From contig CALMDN010000459.1 in the NCBI GenBank assembly GCA_937864935.1, forward strand, positions 1-9,504: a stretch of 9,504 nt of DNA, written 5' to 3'. How positions within the stretch are numbered: the stretch's first letter is position 1; each line of letters starts with the position of its first letter. This document shows, piece by piece, positions 1 through 7,171 of this stretch. The notes under the pieces were generated by a model that had not been told where the DNA came from, ran no database searches, and worked only from the letters and a program-made list of their open reading frames with translations. Origin of the DNA: an uncultured Bacteroidales bacterium. GTDB lineage: Bacteria > Bacteroidota > Bacteroidia > Bacteroidales > Lentimicrobiaceae. Both the position numbers and the translations under genes were made by a program.

Positions 1-2695
1 ACTTGCTTACACCTTCAGCGATTCATTCTGGTTGTCAGCTGTTGAAGGCGAGGTTTATGCCATGTCATCATTTTTTACTGCTGTTGTTTTCTGGGCCATC
101 CTCAAATGGGAAGAGCAGTCTGAAGAGAAGCACTCGGTTCGCTGGATTGTTCTGATAGCTTACCTTGTTGGTCTATCTATCGGGGTGCACCTGCTGAACC
201 TGCTTGCCATTCCGGCCATCGCATTCGTCTATTATTACAAAAAATACAAACCTTCACCCAAAGGTACCCTGATCACAGCAGCCGTATCGGTCTTTCTGCT
301 GGTTTTTATTATGTATGTTATCATCCCCTGGGTGGTTGACCTCTCAGCCAGGTTCGAGTTGCTCTTTGTCAATACATTCGGACTGCCGTTTAATTCGGGG
401 ACTGTCTTTTATTTTGCCCTGGTTATCGGGCTGCTTATTTTCGGTATACATTACACCCGGAAGAAAGGTAAACTGATTGCCAATACAGCGGTTCTGGCAC
501 TAACATTTATTTTAATCGGCTATTCCTCTTTTCTGATGCTGGTGATCAGGGCCAATGCCAATACCCCCATCAATGAAAACAGCCCCGATGACGCCATCAG
601 CCTGTTGTCGTACCTCAACCGCGAGCAGTATGGGTCCTGGCCTATTTTTCACGGTCAGTACTACAGTGCGCCGCTGGATCCTTCGAATCCCTATTCAGAT
701 GGCAACCCGATCTATATCCGCGATGCTGAAAAGGGGAAATATGTGATCACCGATGCCCGCAAAGGCTCAGAAGCAAATTATGATCCACGGTTCACCACCA
801 TTTTCCCCCGCATGTACAGCCCGCAGGATAACCATGTCAAAGCCTACCAGAGCTGGGGTAAGGTCAAAGGAGTTCCGATCACAGCACAGAACAACGAGGG
901 ACAATCGGAAACTCTGATCAGGCCGACCTTTACTGAGAATCTCCGGTTTTTCTTCCGCTACCAGCTGGGACACATGTATTTCAGGTACTTCATGTGGAAC
1001 TTTGCCGGACGTCAGAACGATATTGAAGGGCATGGCGGGGTCACCGACGGAAACTGGATCAGTGGCATCAGTTTTCTGGATGAATCACGGCTGGGCAATC
1101 AGAGCGATCTGCCCAAAAGCATGGACAGCCCGGCACGTAACAAATACTACCTGCTGCCCCTCATTCTAGGGATGATAGGGATGTTTTTCCAATTCAACAA
1201 AAACTACAGGGACGGGGTGGTCGTGGCATTACTATTCTTTATGACCGGTATTGCCATTGTGCTCTACCTCAACCAGACCCCCTTCCAGCCCAGGGAGCGA
1301 GACTATGCCTATGCAGGCTCGTTCTACGCCTTTGCCATCTGGATCGGATTCGGGGTGCTTTCCCTGTATGATCTGCTGAGTAAAAAGCTGTCACCGGCGA
1401 TATCAGCTGTAGCTGTTACTGCAGTTTGCGCTGTGCTGGTACCCGGCGTGATGGCCAGTGAGAACTGGGACGACCACAACCGCAGCAACAAATATGCTGC
1501 CCGCGATTTTGCAGCGAACTACCTCAATTCCTGCGCTCCGAATGCTGTGCTGATCACCAATGGCGATAACGATACCTTCCCGCTCTGGTATGCCCAGGAA
1601 GTAGAAGGGCTCAGAACAGACATCAGGGTAGTGAATTATATGCTTGCTTCAGGCGACTGGTATGTGCATCAGCTGGCCCGTAAAATCTATGACTCCGAAC
1701 CGCTGAAGTTTACACTCACCCCAAAACAATACAATAAGGGGGTCAACGAGTTTATCCCGTTTTTTGACCGGGGTGGCGGACAGCAGTTTGAACTGAAGGA
1801 AATCGTTGATTTTATTGCCGACGAATCTGACAGGAGCAAAATGACCCTGCAGAGTGGAGAAAGCATCAATTACTTCCCGGCCCGCAGGGTAAGACTCACC
1901 GTTGACTCAGCCAGGGCTGTGCAGAATGGCATCGTGCCGGCATATATGGCCGACCGCATTGTGCCGGCGGTTGAATGGGAAATCAAAGCGAATTATCTGT
2001 ACAAAAATGACCTGATGCTGCTCGACTTTCTGGCCAGCAACAACTGGGAACGCCCATTGTATTTCGCCAGCCCGTCAAGTGTGAATAAAGTGCTGGGCAT
2101 CGATAAATACTGCCATCAGACCGGAGTGGTGTACAAGTTTATCCCGGTCCCGGCCGAAGAATACATCCCCGGACTCGGTGGTGTGGATACTGAAGCATCT
2201 TACGATATCCTCATGAACAAATGCAAATGGGGCAACCTGAACCAACCAGGTGTTTATGTTGACAGGGAAAGCTACCGCAATGCCATGATGCACAAGCAGA
2301 ATTTCATGCGTCTGGCCCAGGCTCTGGTAAATAAGGGTAAAAATGCAGAAGCCATTGCTGTTGCCGACAAATGTTTATCAGAGTTTCCCAATGACAAGAT
2401 GACTTTCGACTACTACATGCTGCCTCTGGCCGAGGTTTATTACATGGCAGGGAATACAGCCAAAGCCAACACTTTTGTGAAAGCCCTGGCCGATATCTAT
2501 CTTGCCAACATCACCTATTATACCTCGGTTAGCCCTGAATTCAGCAGCTACTATGAAGACGATATGATGCAGGCATTTGCCGTTATGGCCCGCATCTGGG
2601 AATATGGAAGGAAGTTTGGGCAGGACGAAATGCTGAAGGAGTTCAAATCACGCATGTACATGATACCGGCTGAGTATAAGGATCTGTTTAACTAA
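1..2695 (+). CDS. DUF2723 family multi-spanning membrane glycosyltransferase (5'-truncated)
   Basis: The frame is open from base 2, so the N-terminus lies outside the window and 897 residues are visible. It begins inside a DUF2723 signature (FSDSFWLSAVEGEVY, visible residues 5-19), whose acidic residues sit where GT-C enzymes carry their first-loop catalytic acids. About six to eight hydrophobic segments follow in two clusters (roughly residues 20-190 and 380-490). Other conserved-looking motifs are QPRERDYAY (429-437) and DNDTFPLWY (about 520-530). The last 140 residues or so look helical and TPR-like (LAQALVNKGKNAEAIAVADKC). DUF2723 proteins are related to eukaryotic TMEM260, a protein O-mannosyltransferase. 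From that I infer an inner-membrane, lipid-linked sugar transferase acting on proteins or glycans in the periplasm, with unknown acceptor. The family is typically about 1000 residues in Bacteroidota, so perhaps 100 are missing. Confidence is high for the family and low for the substrate. Confidence 0.9.
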   Translation, partial: LAYTFSDSFWLSAVEGEVYAMSSFFTAVVFWAILKWEEQSEEKHSVRWIVLIAYLVGLSIGVHLLNLLAIPAIAFVYYYKKYKPSPKGTLITAAVSVFLLVFIMYVIIPWVVDLSARFELLFVNTFGLPFNSGTVFYFALVIGLLIFGIHYTRKKGKLIANTAVLALTFILIGYSSFLMLVIRANANTPINENSPDDAISLLSYLNREQYGSWPIFHGQYYSAPLDPSNPYSDGNPIYIRDAEKGKYVITDARKGSEANYDPRFTTIFPRMYSPQDNHVKAYQSWGKVKGVPITAQNNEGQSETLIRPTFTENLRFFFRYQLGHMYFRYFMWNFAGRQNDIEGHGGVTDGNWISGISFLDESRLGNQSDLPKSMDSPARNKYYLLPLILGMIGMFFQFNKNYRDGVVVALLFFMTGIAIVLYLNQTPFQPRERDYAYAGSFYAFAIWIGFGVLSLYDLLSKKLSPAISAVAVTAVCAVLVPGVMASENWDDHNRSNKYAARDFAANYLNSCAPNAVLITNGDNDTFPLWYAQEVEGLRTDIRVVNYMLASGDWYVHQLARKIYDSEPLKFTLTPKQYNKGVNEFIPFFDRGGGQQFELKEIVDFIADESDRSKMTLQSGESINYFPARRVRLTVDSARAVQNGIVPAYMADRIVPAVEWEIKANYLYKNDLMLLDFLASNNWERPLYFASPSSVNKVLGIDKYCHQTGVVYKFIPVPAEEYIPGLGGVDTEASYDILMNKCKWGNLNQPGVYVDRESYRNAMMHKQNFMRLAQALVNKGKNAEAIAVADKCLSEFPNDKMTFDYYMLPLAEVYYMAGNTAKANTFVKALADIYLANITYYTSVSPEFSSYYEDDMMQAFAVMARIWEYGRKFGQDEMLKEFKSRMYMIPAEYKDLFN

Positions 2696-2733
2696 GATTC
2701 TGCAGATTCCTGCTTTGTTTTGTATCGTTTAAG

Positions 2734-2765
2734 GAAGATCCCGGTGCTTGAGTGCCGGGATCTTC
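2734..2765 (+). terminator. Hairpin terminator after the DUF2723 gene
   Basis: A perfect 11-bp stem (GAAGATCCCGG at 2734-2744, CCGGGATCTTC at 2755-2765) encloses a 10-nt loop, 38 bases after the stop codon at 2693-2695. The following bases (TGATTAAAAT) are only weakly T-rich, so this is not a textbook U-tract terminator. The stem length and its place just past the stop still make transcription termination the best reading. It could also block read-through from the convergent lgt gene. Confidence 0.7.
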
Positions 2766-2794
2766 TGATTAAAATCCCGAAGCGAAAAAACATT

Positions 2795-3002
2795 CGACCC
2801 CTCCGGGGTCGTGATTTCAATCAATTCATTCTTTCTATAAACATTTGACTACTCCGGAGTCAGAAATAGTTGTTCCGGAGTTTGGACACCGGGCCCTTCT
2901 GGTCATGAGCTTTCAATTTTAATTGCGCTATTAATCATCATTTGATTCCTCCGGAATCAGGTTATTTGCGCTTGAGAATTGATTCCGACCCCTGCGGGGC
3001 CG
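2795..3002. repeat. Cluster of four related short palindromes
   Basis: Four elements share the plan 7-base arm, 3-base loop (TCC or TGC), 7-base arm. R1 at 2795-2811 is CGACCCC-TCC-GGGGTCG. R2 at 2846-2862 is TGACTAC-TCC-GGAGTCA. R3 at 2943-2959 is TGATTCC-TCC-GGAATCA. R4 at 2986-3002 is CGACCCC-TGC-GGGGCCG. R1 and R3 are perfect; R2 and R4 each have one mismatched pair. R1 to R3 are preceded by a shared CATTYGA-type flank. Arm sequences differ between copies while pairing is largely kept, the pattern expected of a conserved hairpin. Centres are 51, 97 and 43 bp apart. I recall similar hairpins in intergenic DNA of other Bacteroidota, but that is memory and not a search result. They may be REP-like repeats or remnants of a miniature mobile element. 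Confidence 0.65.
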
Positions 3003-3193
3003 CATGTTGGCCGAAGCCCGGTTATATTGGATCAGAAATGTAAAATTGGAAATGCTTTCCGGCATGTCGGTTGGTTTACCGATCAGATGAAACTGGTTAT
3101 ACAGATATGCAATAAACCGCCGGGCAACAATATGCCTTCACTCAGCTGCTCCGGGCAACGAAAGCCTCATCCTCGGGCAATTAGCCGGAATAA

Positions 3194-3225
3194 ATCATGA
3201 ATGATGCATTCCTGTACTTCAGGAA
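3194..3225 (-). terminator. Possible weak terminator hairpins at the lgt 3' end
   Basis: On the minus strand the lgt stop codon sits within a perfect 6-bp stem with a 5-nt loop (TTCCTG-AAGTA-CAGGAA, 3225-3209). A second 5-bp stem with a 2-nt loop follows (ATCAT-TC-ATGAT, 3205-3194), then a T-rich stretch (TTTATT). Both stems are short and partly AT, so this is a tentative call. Confidence 0.3.
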
Positions 3226-4016
3226 GCCCTTTTGCGCGAATAGTTGTAAACAAGAATCCCTATGCCTGCGAGGATAAACGGAACGCTGAGCCATTGTCCC
3301 ATGTTCAGTGCCATGGTCTGTTCAAACGCTACCTGTGGTTCTTTTACAAACTCAATCAGGAAACGGATGCCGAACAGGGCAATCAGAAAAACCGAGAAGA
3401 TGGTTCCCTGCTGCATGGTCTTGTATTTTTTCACATAGAAGGCCAGCAGAGAGAAGAACAGGATCAGGTAGGAGAGGGCTTCATAAATCTGTGTCGGGTG
3501 GCGGGGTTCGGTCTGCCCATCCCTTACGTAGATAAATCCCCAGGGAAGGGAGGTGAAATGTCCGTAAATCTCGCTGTTCATAAGGTTGCCCATCCTGATG
3601 AAGAAGCCACCCAGGGCCACCACTATCACCAGCCGGTCGAGGGTCCAGAGATACGTTTTACCTGATTTTCTTACAAACAGTATCAGCGCCAGCAGGATAC
3701 CCACAGCAGCTCCATGGCTGGCCAGACCACCTTCCCAGATTTTAAGGATGCTGATGGGGTCGCTCAGGTAGGATTCCGGTTCATAGAAAAACACATGTCC
3801 CAGACGTGCACCCACGATGGTACCGACTACTACATACATGGCAAGCTTGTCGAGCATTTCAGTTTTCAGCCCTTCGCGCCTGAATACCTGTTTCTCAAGG
3901 ATAATGTATCCGAAATAGAACGCCATGGCGAAAAACAACCCGTACCACCTGATCTGCAGGCCGCCGAGTTTCACAATTATGGGGCTGACATCCCAGGTAA
4001 TCTGCTGTAACATCAT
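3219..4016 (-). CDS. lgt: Prolipoprotein diacylglyceryl transferase
   Basis: Lgt moves the diacylglyceryl group of phosphatidylglycerol onto the lipobox cysteine of preprolipoproteins, the first step of lipoprotein maturation in the inner membrane. The 265-residue protein is of normal length with about seven hydrophobic segments. Visible family motifs are RWYGLFFA (23-30), GARLGHVFFYE (69-79), WEGGLASHGAAVG (94-106), the signature GGFFIRMGNLMNSE (136-149), HPTQIYEAL (173-181) and RFLIEFVKEPQ (218-228). H101, R141, N144, E149 and R218 match residues known to matter in the E. coli enzyme (H103, R143, N146, E151 and R239), so it should be active. Two adjacent ATG codons (4016 and 4013) are possible starts; the first is used. 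It lies 51 bp downstream of a same-strand glycosyltransferase gene and has its own promoter-like box in that gap, so it may be transcribed both alone and by read-through. Confidence 0.97.
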   Translation of the reverse strand: MMLQQITWDVSPIIVKLGGLQIRWYGLFFAMAFYFGYIILEKQVFRREGLKTEMLDKLAMYVVVGTIVGARLGHVFFYEPESYLSDPISILKIWEGGLASHGAAVGILLALILFVRKSGKTYLWTLDRLVIVVALGGFFIRMGNLMNSEIYGHFTSLPWGFIYVRDGQTEPRHPTQIYEALSYLILFFSLLAFYVKKYKTMQQGTIFSVFLIALFGIRFLIEFVKEPQVAFEQTMALNMGQWLSVPFILAGIGILVYNYSRKRAS

Positions 4017-4037
4017 AATGAAGGAGATTTAATGACA

Positions 4038-4045
4038 CAAAAGTA
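4038..4045 (-). promoter_or_regulatory. Candidate lgt promoter, -7 box TACTTTTG
   Basis: The minus strand reads TACTTTTG, a perfect match to the Bacteroidota -7 consensus TAnnTTTG, with 21 bases between it and the lgt ATG. That would give a leader of roughly 14 nt. I see no -33 TTTG at the usual 19-bp spacing, so the call rests on one box and its position. Confidence 0.45.
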
Positions 4046-4067
4046 ACAAATTCAGCCGATTCTTTCT

Positions 4068-5180
4068 TCAGGCTTTATTCAGGGAACCCGCACGGGTAGA
4101 TTGAAGAAAACTGCGAACGGCCGCCGGATAAAGCAGGTGGTATGACGCTATTTTCTCAGGTGGGTTACCTTCCAGCCGGGTTAAAGCACTTTCAAGGTTC
4201 ATGGCATTTTGCTTCTGGGCAACATAGTATCCCTTGCTGTCAAGCATGGTGGCAAGGTATTCCTGTTCTGTCTGCCCCGGTGTAGGTATCAGTATTGCCC
4301 GGTTTCCCGTAAAGGCGATGTCCATCAGGGTGGAATATCCGGCACGGCAGATGACCACCGGTTTTTTCAGCAGTATTTTATGTAACTGTCCGGAATTCTG
4401 GTGATCAGCAATGTCAAGATTCTTCCTGACGTTGGTAATTTCATTTTTTCCTGGCTGTCCCCTGAGGATAAGACACCGCAGATCGCGCAATGGCAGCTGG
4501 GCCAGCAGCTTGTTTTCAAAGAGGGTACGCTGAGGCTCGGGCCCTGAAACAATGGCAACCAGATCATATTTGTTCCCATTTCCGTTCCCGTTCTCAAATG
4601 ACAGGTCAAACCTGCTGAGAAGGCCGATATATCGTGCGTTTGAAGGTAGTTTAAATCCATGGGAGAGCTTACCCGACAGGTTATCCTGACTGGCTGAATC
4701 CGGAATCCAGCATTCGTTATACCGGTTTGCAAAAAACCTTACGGCATGCCTGAGCAGAGGCCCGAAAATATTGAAAATGCCGGGCGCGATCAGATTAAGC
4801 TGATGGGTAATGAATACTGTATGCACCTTCCTGTTCCACAAGCCATAGCGATTGTCGGATATAACGCCCGATATTCGGAAGTCCCTGATAATTTTCTTCA
4901 GCCGGAAGTGCTCCTGCAGTATCTTGAAAGCGATGCGTGGCGCTTCAGAAAGCATTTTTATCGCAGCTCCGGTGCTATAGCTGTATTTTACATTGTACCC
5001 CCGGAGGGTGACAAATTCTGAATCCGGAAATTCTTCCTTCAGCAGCGCCAGCTGAAGACCATCCGAAGCGATCACAACTTCGGCTCCTGAATATTTCAGT
5101 TCCCTGATTAACGGTATACATCGTGTAGCATGTCCGAGTCCCCAGTCGAGCGGGCAGATCAGAATTCTCTGAGGCAGCAT
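4068..5180 (-). CDS. GT-B fold glycosyltransferase (MurG/UDPGT-like superfamily)
   Basis: The 370-residue protein has the two-domain GT-B layout. The N-terminal domain opens with a strand and the glycine-rich loop CPLDWGLGHATR (residues 9-20), whose GLGH matches the GxGH motif of MurG/UDPGT-like enzymes and of the PF13528-type group. A further motif, SDNRYGLW, lies near residue 110. The C-terminal nucleotide-sugar half carries RAGYSTLMD (279-287) and PTPGQTEQEY (299-308), where this superfamily contacts the donor. It is likely cytoplasmic or membrane-peripheral, using a UDP-sugar; donor and acceptor are unknown. The open frame extends 23 codons upstream to a TTG at 5249, but the ATG at 5180 fits better: a promoter lies just upstream and homologous proteins start near the first strand. 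A GNGNGN run (4576-4593 region) comes from a short hexamer repeat in the linker. It is not identifiable as MurG itself. Confidence 0.85.
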   Translation of the reverse strand: MLPQRILICPLDWGLGHATRCIPLIRELKYSGAEVVIASDGLQLALLKEEFPDSEFVTLRGYNVKYSYSTGAAIKMLSEAPRIAFKILQEHFRLKKIIRDFRISGVISDNRYGLWNRKVHTVFITHQLNLIAPGIFNIFGPLLRHAVRFFANRYNECWIPDSASQDNLSGKLSHGFKLPSNARYIGLLSRFDLSFENGNGNGNKYDLVAIVSGPEPQRTLFENKLLAQLPLRDLRCLILRGQPGKNEITNVRKNLDIADHQNSGQLHKILLKKPVVICRAGYSTLMDIAFTGNRAILIPTPGQTEQEYLATMLDSKGYYVAQKQNAMNLESALTRLEGNPPEKIASYHLLYPAAVRSFLQSTRAGSLNKA

Positions 5181-5197
5181 TCCGGTAGTATTTTGTG

Positions 5198-5227
5198 CAA
5201 ATATACTTACATGATCTGCACTGCCAA
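5198..5227 (-). promoter_or_regulatory. Bacteroidota-type promoter of the GT-B gene
   Basis: On the minus strand TTG (5227-5225) is followed after exactly 19 bases by TATATTTG (5205-5198), matching the -33 and -7 boxes of Bacteroidota primary sigma promoters. Seventeen bases separate the -7 box from the ATG at 5180, implying a leader of about 10 nt. The boxes lie inside the longer open frame, so transcription would start downstream of the alternative TTG start, which supports the shorter protein. Confidence 0.6.
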
Positions 5228-5269
5228 TCGGAGGTAGGAGAATTAACAAAAAGTTTATAATTTAGCAAC

Positions 5270-6385
5270 ATGACCTTAACCGATGACAGAACTTTACACT
5301 TCTGCATTGCACTGACACTTCTGCCAGGGGTAGGAGATATCAATGCAAAAAAGCTGGTTGCTGTCACCGGAAGTGCGGAAGCATTGTTCACCGAAAAAAG
5401 GTCTGCATTGCTCCGCATACCGGGCATGAACAGAAGTATTCTCGGCAACATTACCAACAACCGCGAGATACTTGAAAGAGCATCTAAAGAGGTGGAGTTC
5501 ATCAGAAAATTCAGGATTACCCCGCTTTTTTATACCGAAAGTGGTTATCCCGATAGGCTGAAACAATGCATCGACAGTCCGGTATTGCTCTTCACCCTTG
5601 GCAATGCAGACCTGAATCGACCGCGCATTGTGAGTGTGGTTGGTACCCGCAGGGCCACCGAGTACGGGAAAGAGATCTGCCAGCGGCTGATCAGCGGAAT
5701 GGCTGAACTCGGGGTGCTTGTCGTTAGCGGACTGGCCTACGGGATTGACACCTGTGCACACAAGTCAGCTCTGGAAACCGGGCTGCAGACTGCAGGCATT
5801 CTGGCCCATGGCCTTGACAGGATTTATCCCCCGCTGAACAAACAGCTTGCCCTCAGAATGACGGAGCAGGGCGGCCTGGTAACTGAATTTCTGAGTGAGA
5901 CCAACCCCGACCGGGAGAACTTCCCCAGGCGGAACCGGATCATTGCCGGATTGGCTGACGCCACCATCGTGGTTGAAGCCGGGGTGAAGGGTGGAGCACT
6001 GATAACGGCCGATATCGCCAATTCATACAACCGCGATGTGTTTGCGGTGCCCGGCAGGATTGGGGACCCTGTATCAGAAGGGTGCAATAACCTGATAAAA
6101 ACCAACCGCGCAGCCCTGGTTCAGTCGGCAGCAGACATCAGCTACATCATGGGTTGGGACAAGGAGAAACCGCTGCAGAAAGCGGTTCAGCGGAGCCTGT
6201 TTATCCGGCTTGAGCCGGATCAGGAGGCCGTGGTTTCTATTCTCAGAGAGCATGGCGATTGCAGCCTCGATAAAATCTGCATTGCTTCAGGCCTGCAGAC
6301 AAGTAAGGTTGCTTCAGCCCTGCTGAACCTTGAGTTTGAAGGATTGATCAAATGTTTGCCCGGAAAGATTTACCGCTTAATATAG
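5270..6385 (+). CDS. dprA: DNA processing protein DprA
   Basis: DprA binds incoming single-stranded DNA during natural transformation and loads RecA; it is also kept in many bacteria not known to be competent. At 371 residues it has the full three-part layout. An N-terminal helix-hairpin-helix region covers about 15-60 (LLPGVGDINAKKL, LLRIPGMN). The Rossmann-like DprA core covers about 85-290, with VVGTRRAT (123-130), SGLAYGID (153-160), GLDRIYPP (181-188), NFPRRNRIIAGL (217-228), AVPGRI (259-264) and GCNNLI (271-276). A C-terminal winged helix covers about 312-371. Nothing is missing. It diverges from the GT-B gene across an 89-bp gap. A TAATTTAG box (5258-5265) resembles a -7 box with one mismatch but ends only 4 bases before the ATG, so the mRNA could be nearly leaderless or the true promoter lies elsewhere. 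Its last 9 bases overlap the convergent PrsW-like gene. Confidence 0.97.
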   Translation: MTLTDDRTLHFCIALTLLPGVGDINAKKLVAVTGSAEALFTEKRSALLRIPGMNRSILGNITNNREILERASKEVEFIRKFRITPLFYTESGYPDRLKQCIDSPVLLFTLGNADLNRPRIVSVVGTRRATEYGKEICQRLISGMAELGVLVVSGLAYGIDTCAHKSALETGLQTAGILAHGLDRIYPPLNKQLALRMTEQGGLVTEFLSETNPDRENFPRRNRIIAGLADATIVVEAGVKGGALITADIANSYNRDVFAVPGRIGDPVSEGCNNLIKTNRAALVQSAADISYIMGWDKEKPLQKAVQRSLFIRLEPDQEAVVSILREHGDCSLDKICIASGLQTSKVASALLNLEFEGLIKCLPGKIYRLI

Positions 6386-7039
6386 TTCACTGTCGAGGTG
6401 CCTGCTTTTGTATATCAGGATTCCAGAGACAAAAAGGGTCCCAAGGGCGAAAAGCCCGAAGATCGTGATATCTCCGGTTAGTAGCGTGAACCGGTATATG
6501 CCATGAAAAAAGATCGTTGCACCAAGCCCGGTCATGGAGTCAATAAACAGATTGTTCCTGTGCTTCCCCATACCTGTAAAGAAGCCGAGAATAAGGCCCA
6601 GGATGGCGTTCATGGGGCCAATAGAGAAAAGGAAAATATGATCTGCGCCACTTCTGTCGGAAAAATAGATATAATAGGTTGCATATACAGTTGCCAGGCC
6701 CAGGGAAACCGCCATCGATACCGGGATTCCCTGCAAGGGCCCTGCAATGGCAATTTTCCGGATCAAAGAAAACCTCAGAGGGATAAATTTGGAGACTTCC
6801 GAAACGAAAGCAATGGCCACAAAGGAAAAGACAATCATTCTGCGGATACTCCGGGCTCCGTCGATGTGAAGCTGGTGTGCCAGCTGATCGGCCAGAATAA
6901 CCGGAAGGGTTACAACGCAGCCCCAGATAAAGGCTTTCAGAAGGAGTTTAACCGTAACGGTTTTTGCGATGATCCGTATATACAGGATCAATAAAAGAAA
7001 CAATACCGGTGGGATAATTAGTCCGATTATATTGATCAT
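6377..7039 (-). CDS. PrsW-like multi-spanning membrane protein, probable pseudoprotease
   Basis: This 220-residue protein is very hydrophobic, with about seven to eight membrane segments. Its layout resembles PrsW intramembrane proteases of the CAAX/Abi superfamily. The usual motifs are recognisable in position but altered: EExxK appears as SEVSK (80-84), FxxxE as LATVY (115-119), the single conserved His region as NAILG (N144), and HxxxD as HGIYR (179-183). Only one glutamate, the lysine and one histidine remain, so proteolytic activity is doubtful and a binding or regulatory role is possible. These motif assignments are from memory and alignment by eye. The open frame extends 46 codons further to 7177, but the ATG at 7039 is preferred: the extension is not hydrophobic, looks unlike a leader, and contains the promoter. 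AAAAGTAAGAG just upstream may aid initiation. The 3' end overlaps dprA tail to tail by 9 bp. Confidence 0.7.
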   Translation of the reverse strand: MINIIGLIIPPVLFLLLILYIRIIAKTVTVKLLLKAFIWGCVVTLPVILADQLAHQLHIDGARSIRRMIVFSFVAIAFVSEVSKFIPLRFSLIRKIAIAGPLQGIPVSMAVSLGLATVYATYYIYFSDRSGADHIFLFSIGPMNAILGLILGFFTGMGKHRNNLFIDSMTGLGATIFFHGIYRFTLLTGDITIFGLFALGTLFVSGILIYKSRHLDSELY

Positions 7040-7140
7040 ACTCTTACTTTTTAGGTAATTAAGGTGATAAAATATGCTCCGGGTTACTTTTGGCAGCCCG
7101 GTATTCTGCACTGGAGTATGACAAGTCGTGAAAGCGAATT

Positions 7141-7171
7141 CAAATCTATGAAATATTTGTAGTTTTACAAA
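7141..7171 (-). promoter_or_regulatory. Bacteroidota-type promoter of the PrsW-like gene
   Basis: The minus strand carries TTTG (7171-7168), exactly 19 bases, then TAGATTTG (7148-7141): a full -33/-7 match. Transcription would begin near 7135, leaving a leader of about 95 nt before the ATG at 7039. That leader contains a small hairpin (CCGGG at 7101-7097 pairing with CCCGG at 7083-7079, 13-nt loop), which is too short to name as a regulator. Confidence 0.5.
7152..7167 (+). promoter_or_regulatory. Weak candidate promoter for the cupin-rsgA-dtd operon
   Basis: Two overlapping plus-strand boxes are near-matches to TAnnTTTG: AATATTTG (7152-7159) and TAGTTTTA (7160-7167), each one base off. The second would give a leader of about 28 nt before the ATG at 7202. 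A perfect box, TACTTTTG (7085-7092), lies further upstream but would give a leader of about 100 nt. None has a clear -33 partner. The site overlaps the divergent promoter of the PrsW-like gene. Confidence 0.3.

Larger units (their letters stand above)
2696..3218. other. Non-coding gap between convergent genes
   Basis: This 523-bp stretch lies between two 3' ends. It contains the hairpin terminator at 2734-2765 and the palindrome cluster at 2795-3002. From 3010 to 3208 I recognise no gene. A 73-codon open frame on the plus strand (2979-3200) is rich in His, Pro, Arg and Lys, begins inside a palindrome and resembles nothing I know. The only structure seen in this second half is three copies of CGGGCAA (3121-3127, 3152-3158, 3174-3180), each followed by AT-leaning bases and GCC. 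Confidence 0.7.

Noticed and set aside
2795..3002. Palindrome cluster read as a CRISPR array
   Set aside because: Repeats are 17 bases, differ from copy to copy, and are unevenly spaced (51, 97, 43 bp), with no cas gene nearby.
2979..3200. 73-codon plus-strand open frame in the gap between the DUF2723 gene and lgt
   Set aside because: It begins inside a palindrome, has an unconvincing composition rich in basic residues, Pro and His, lacks a promoter or family resemblance, and is short enough to arise by chance.
3201..3665. 154-codon plus-strand frame opposite lgt
   Set aside because: It lies almost wholly antisense to lgt, whose motifs are unmistakable; the translated sequence has no domain features.
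4569..4596. Short hexamer-like repeat (TTCCCG-type units) in the GT-B gene as a possible phase-variation tract
   Set aside because: Only about three imperfect units, and six-base slippage keeps the frame, so it would change a GN linker length and not switch the gene on or off.
4975..5502. 175-codon minus-strand frame spanning the dprA start and the GT-B start
   Set aside because: It overlaps two well-supported genes and the divergent promoter region, and has a low-information sequence typical of a shadow frame.
5294..5761. 155-codon minus-strand frame inside dprA
   Set aside because: It is antisense to the conserved DprA core with no recognisable domain.
6503..6994. 163-codon plus-strand frame opposite the PrsW-like gene
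   Set aside because: It is a shadow of a membrane-protein gene: the translation is strongly polar and Lys/Asn/Gly-rich, as expected when hydrophobic codons are read in reverse.
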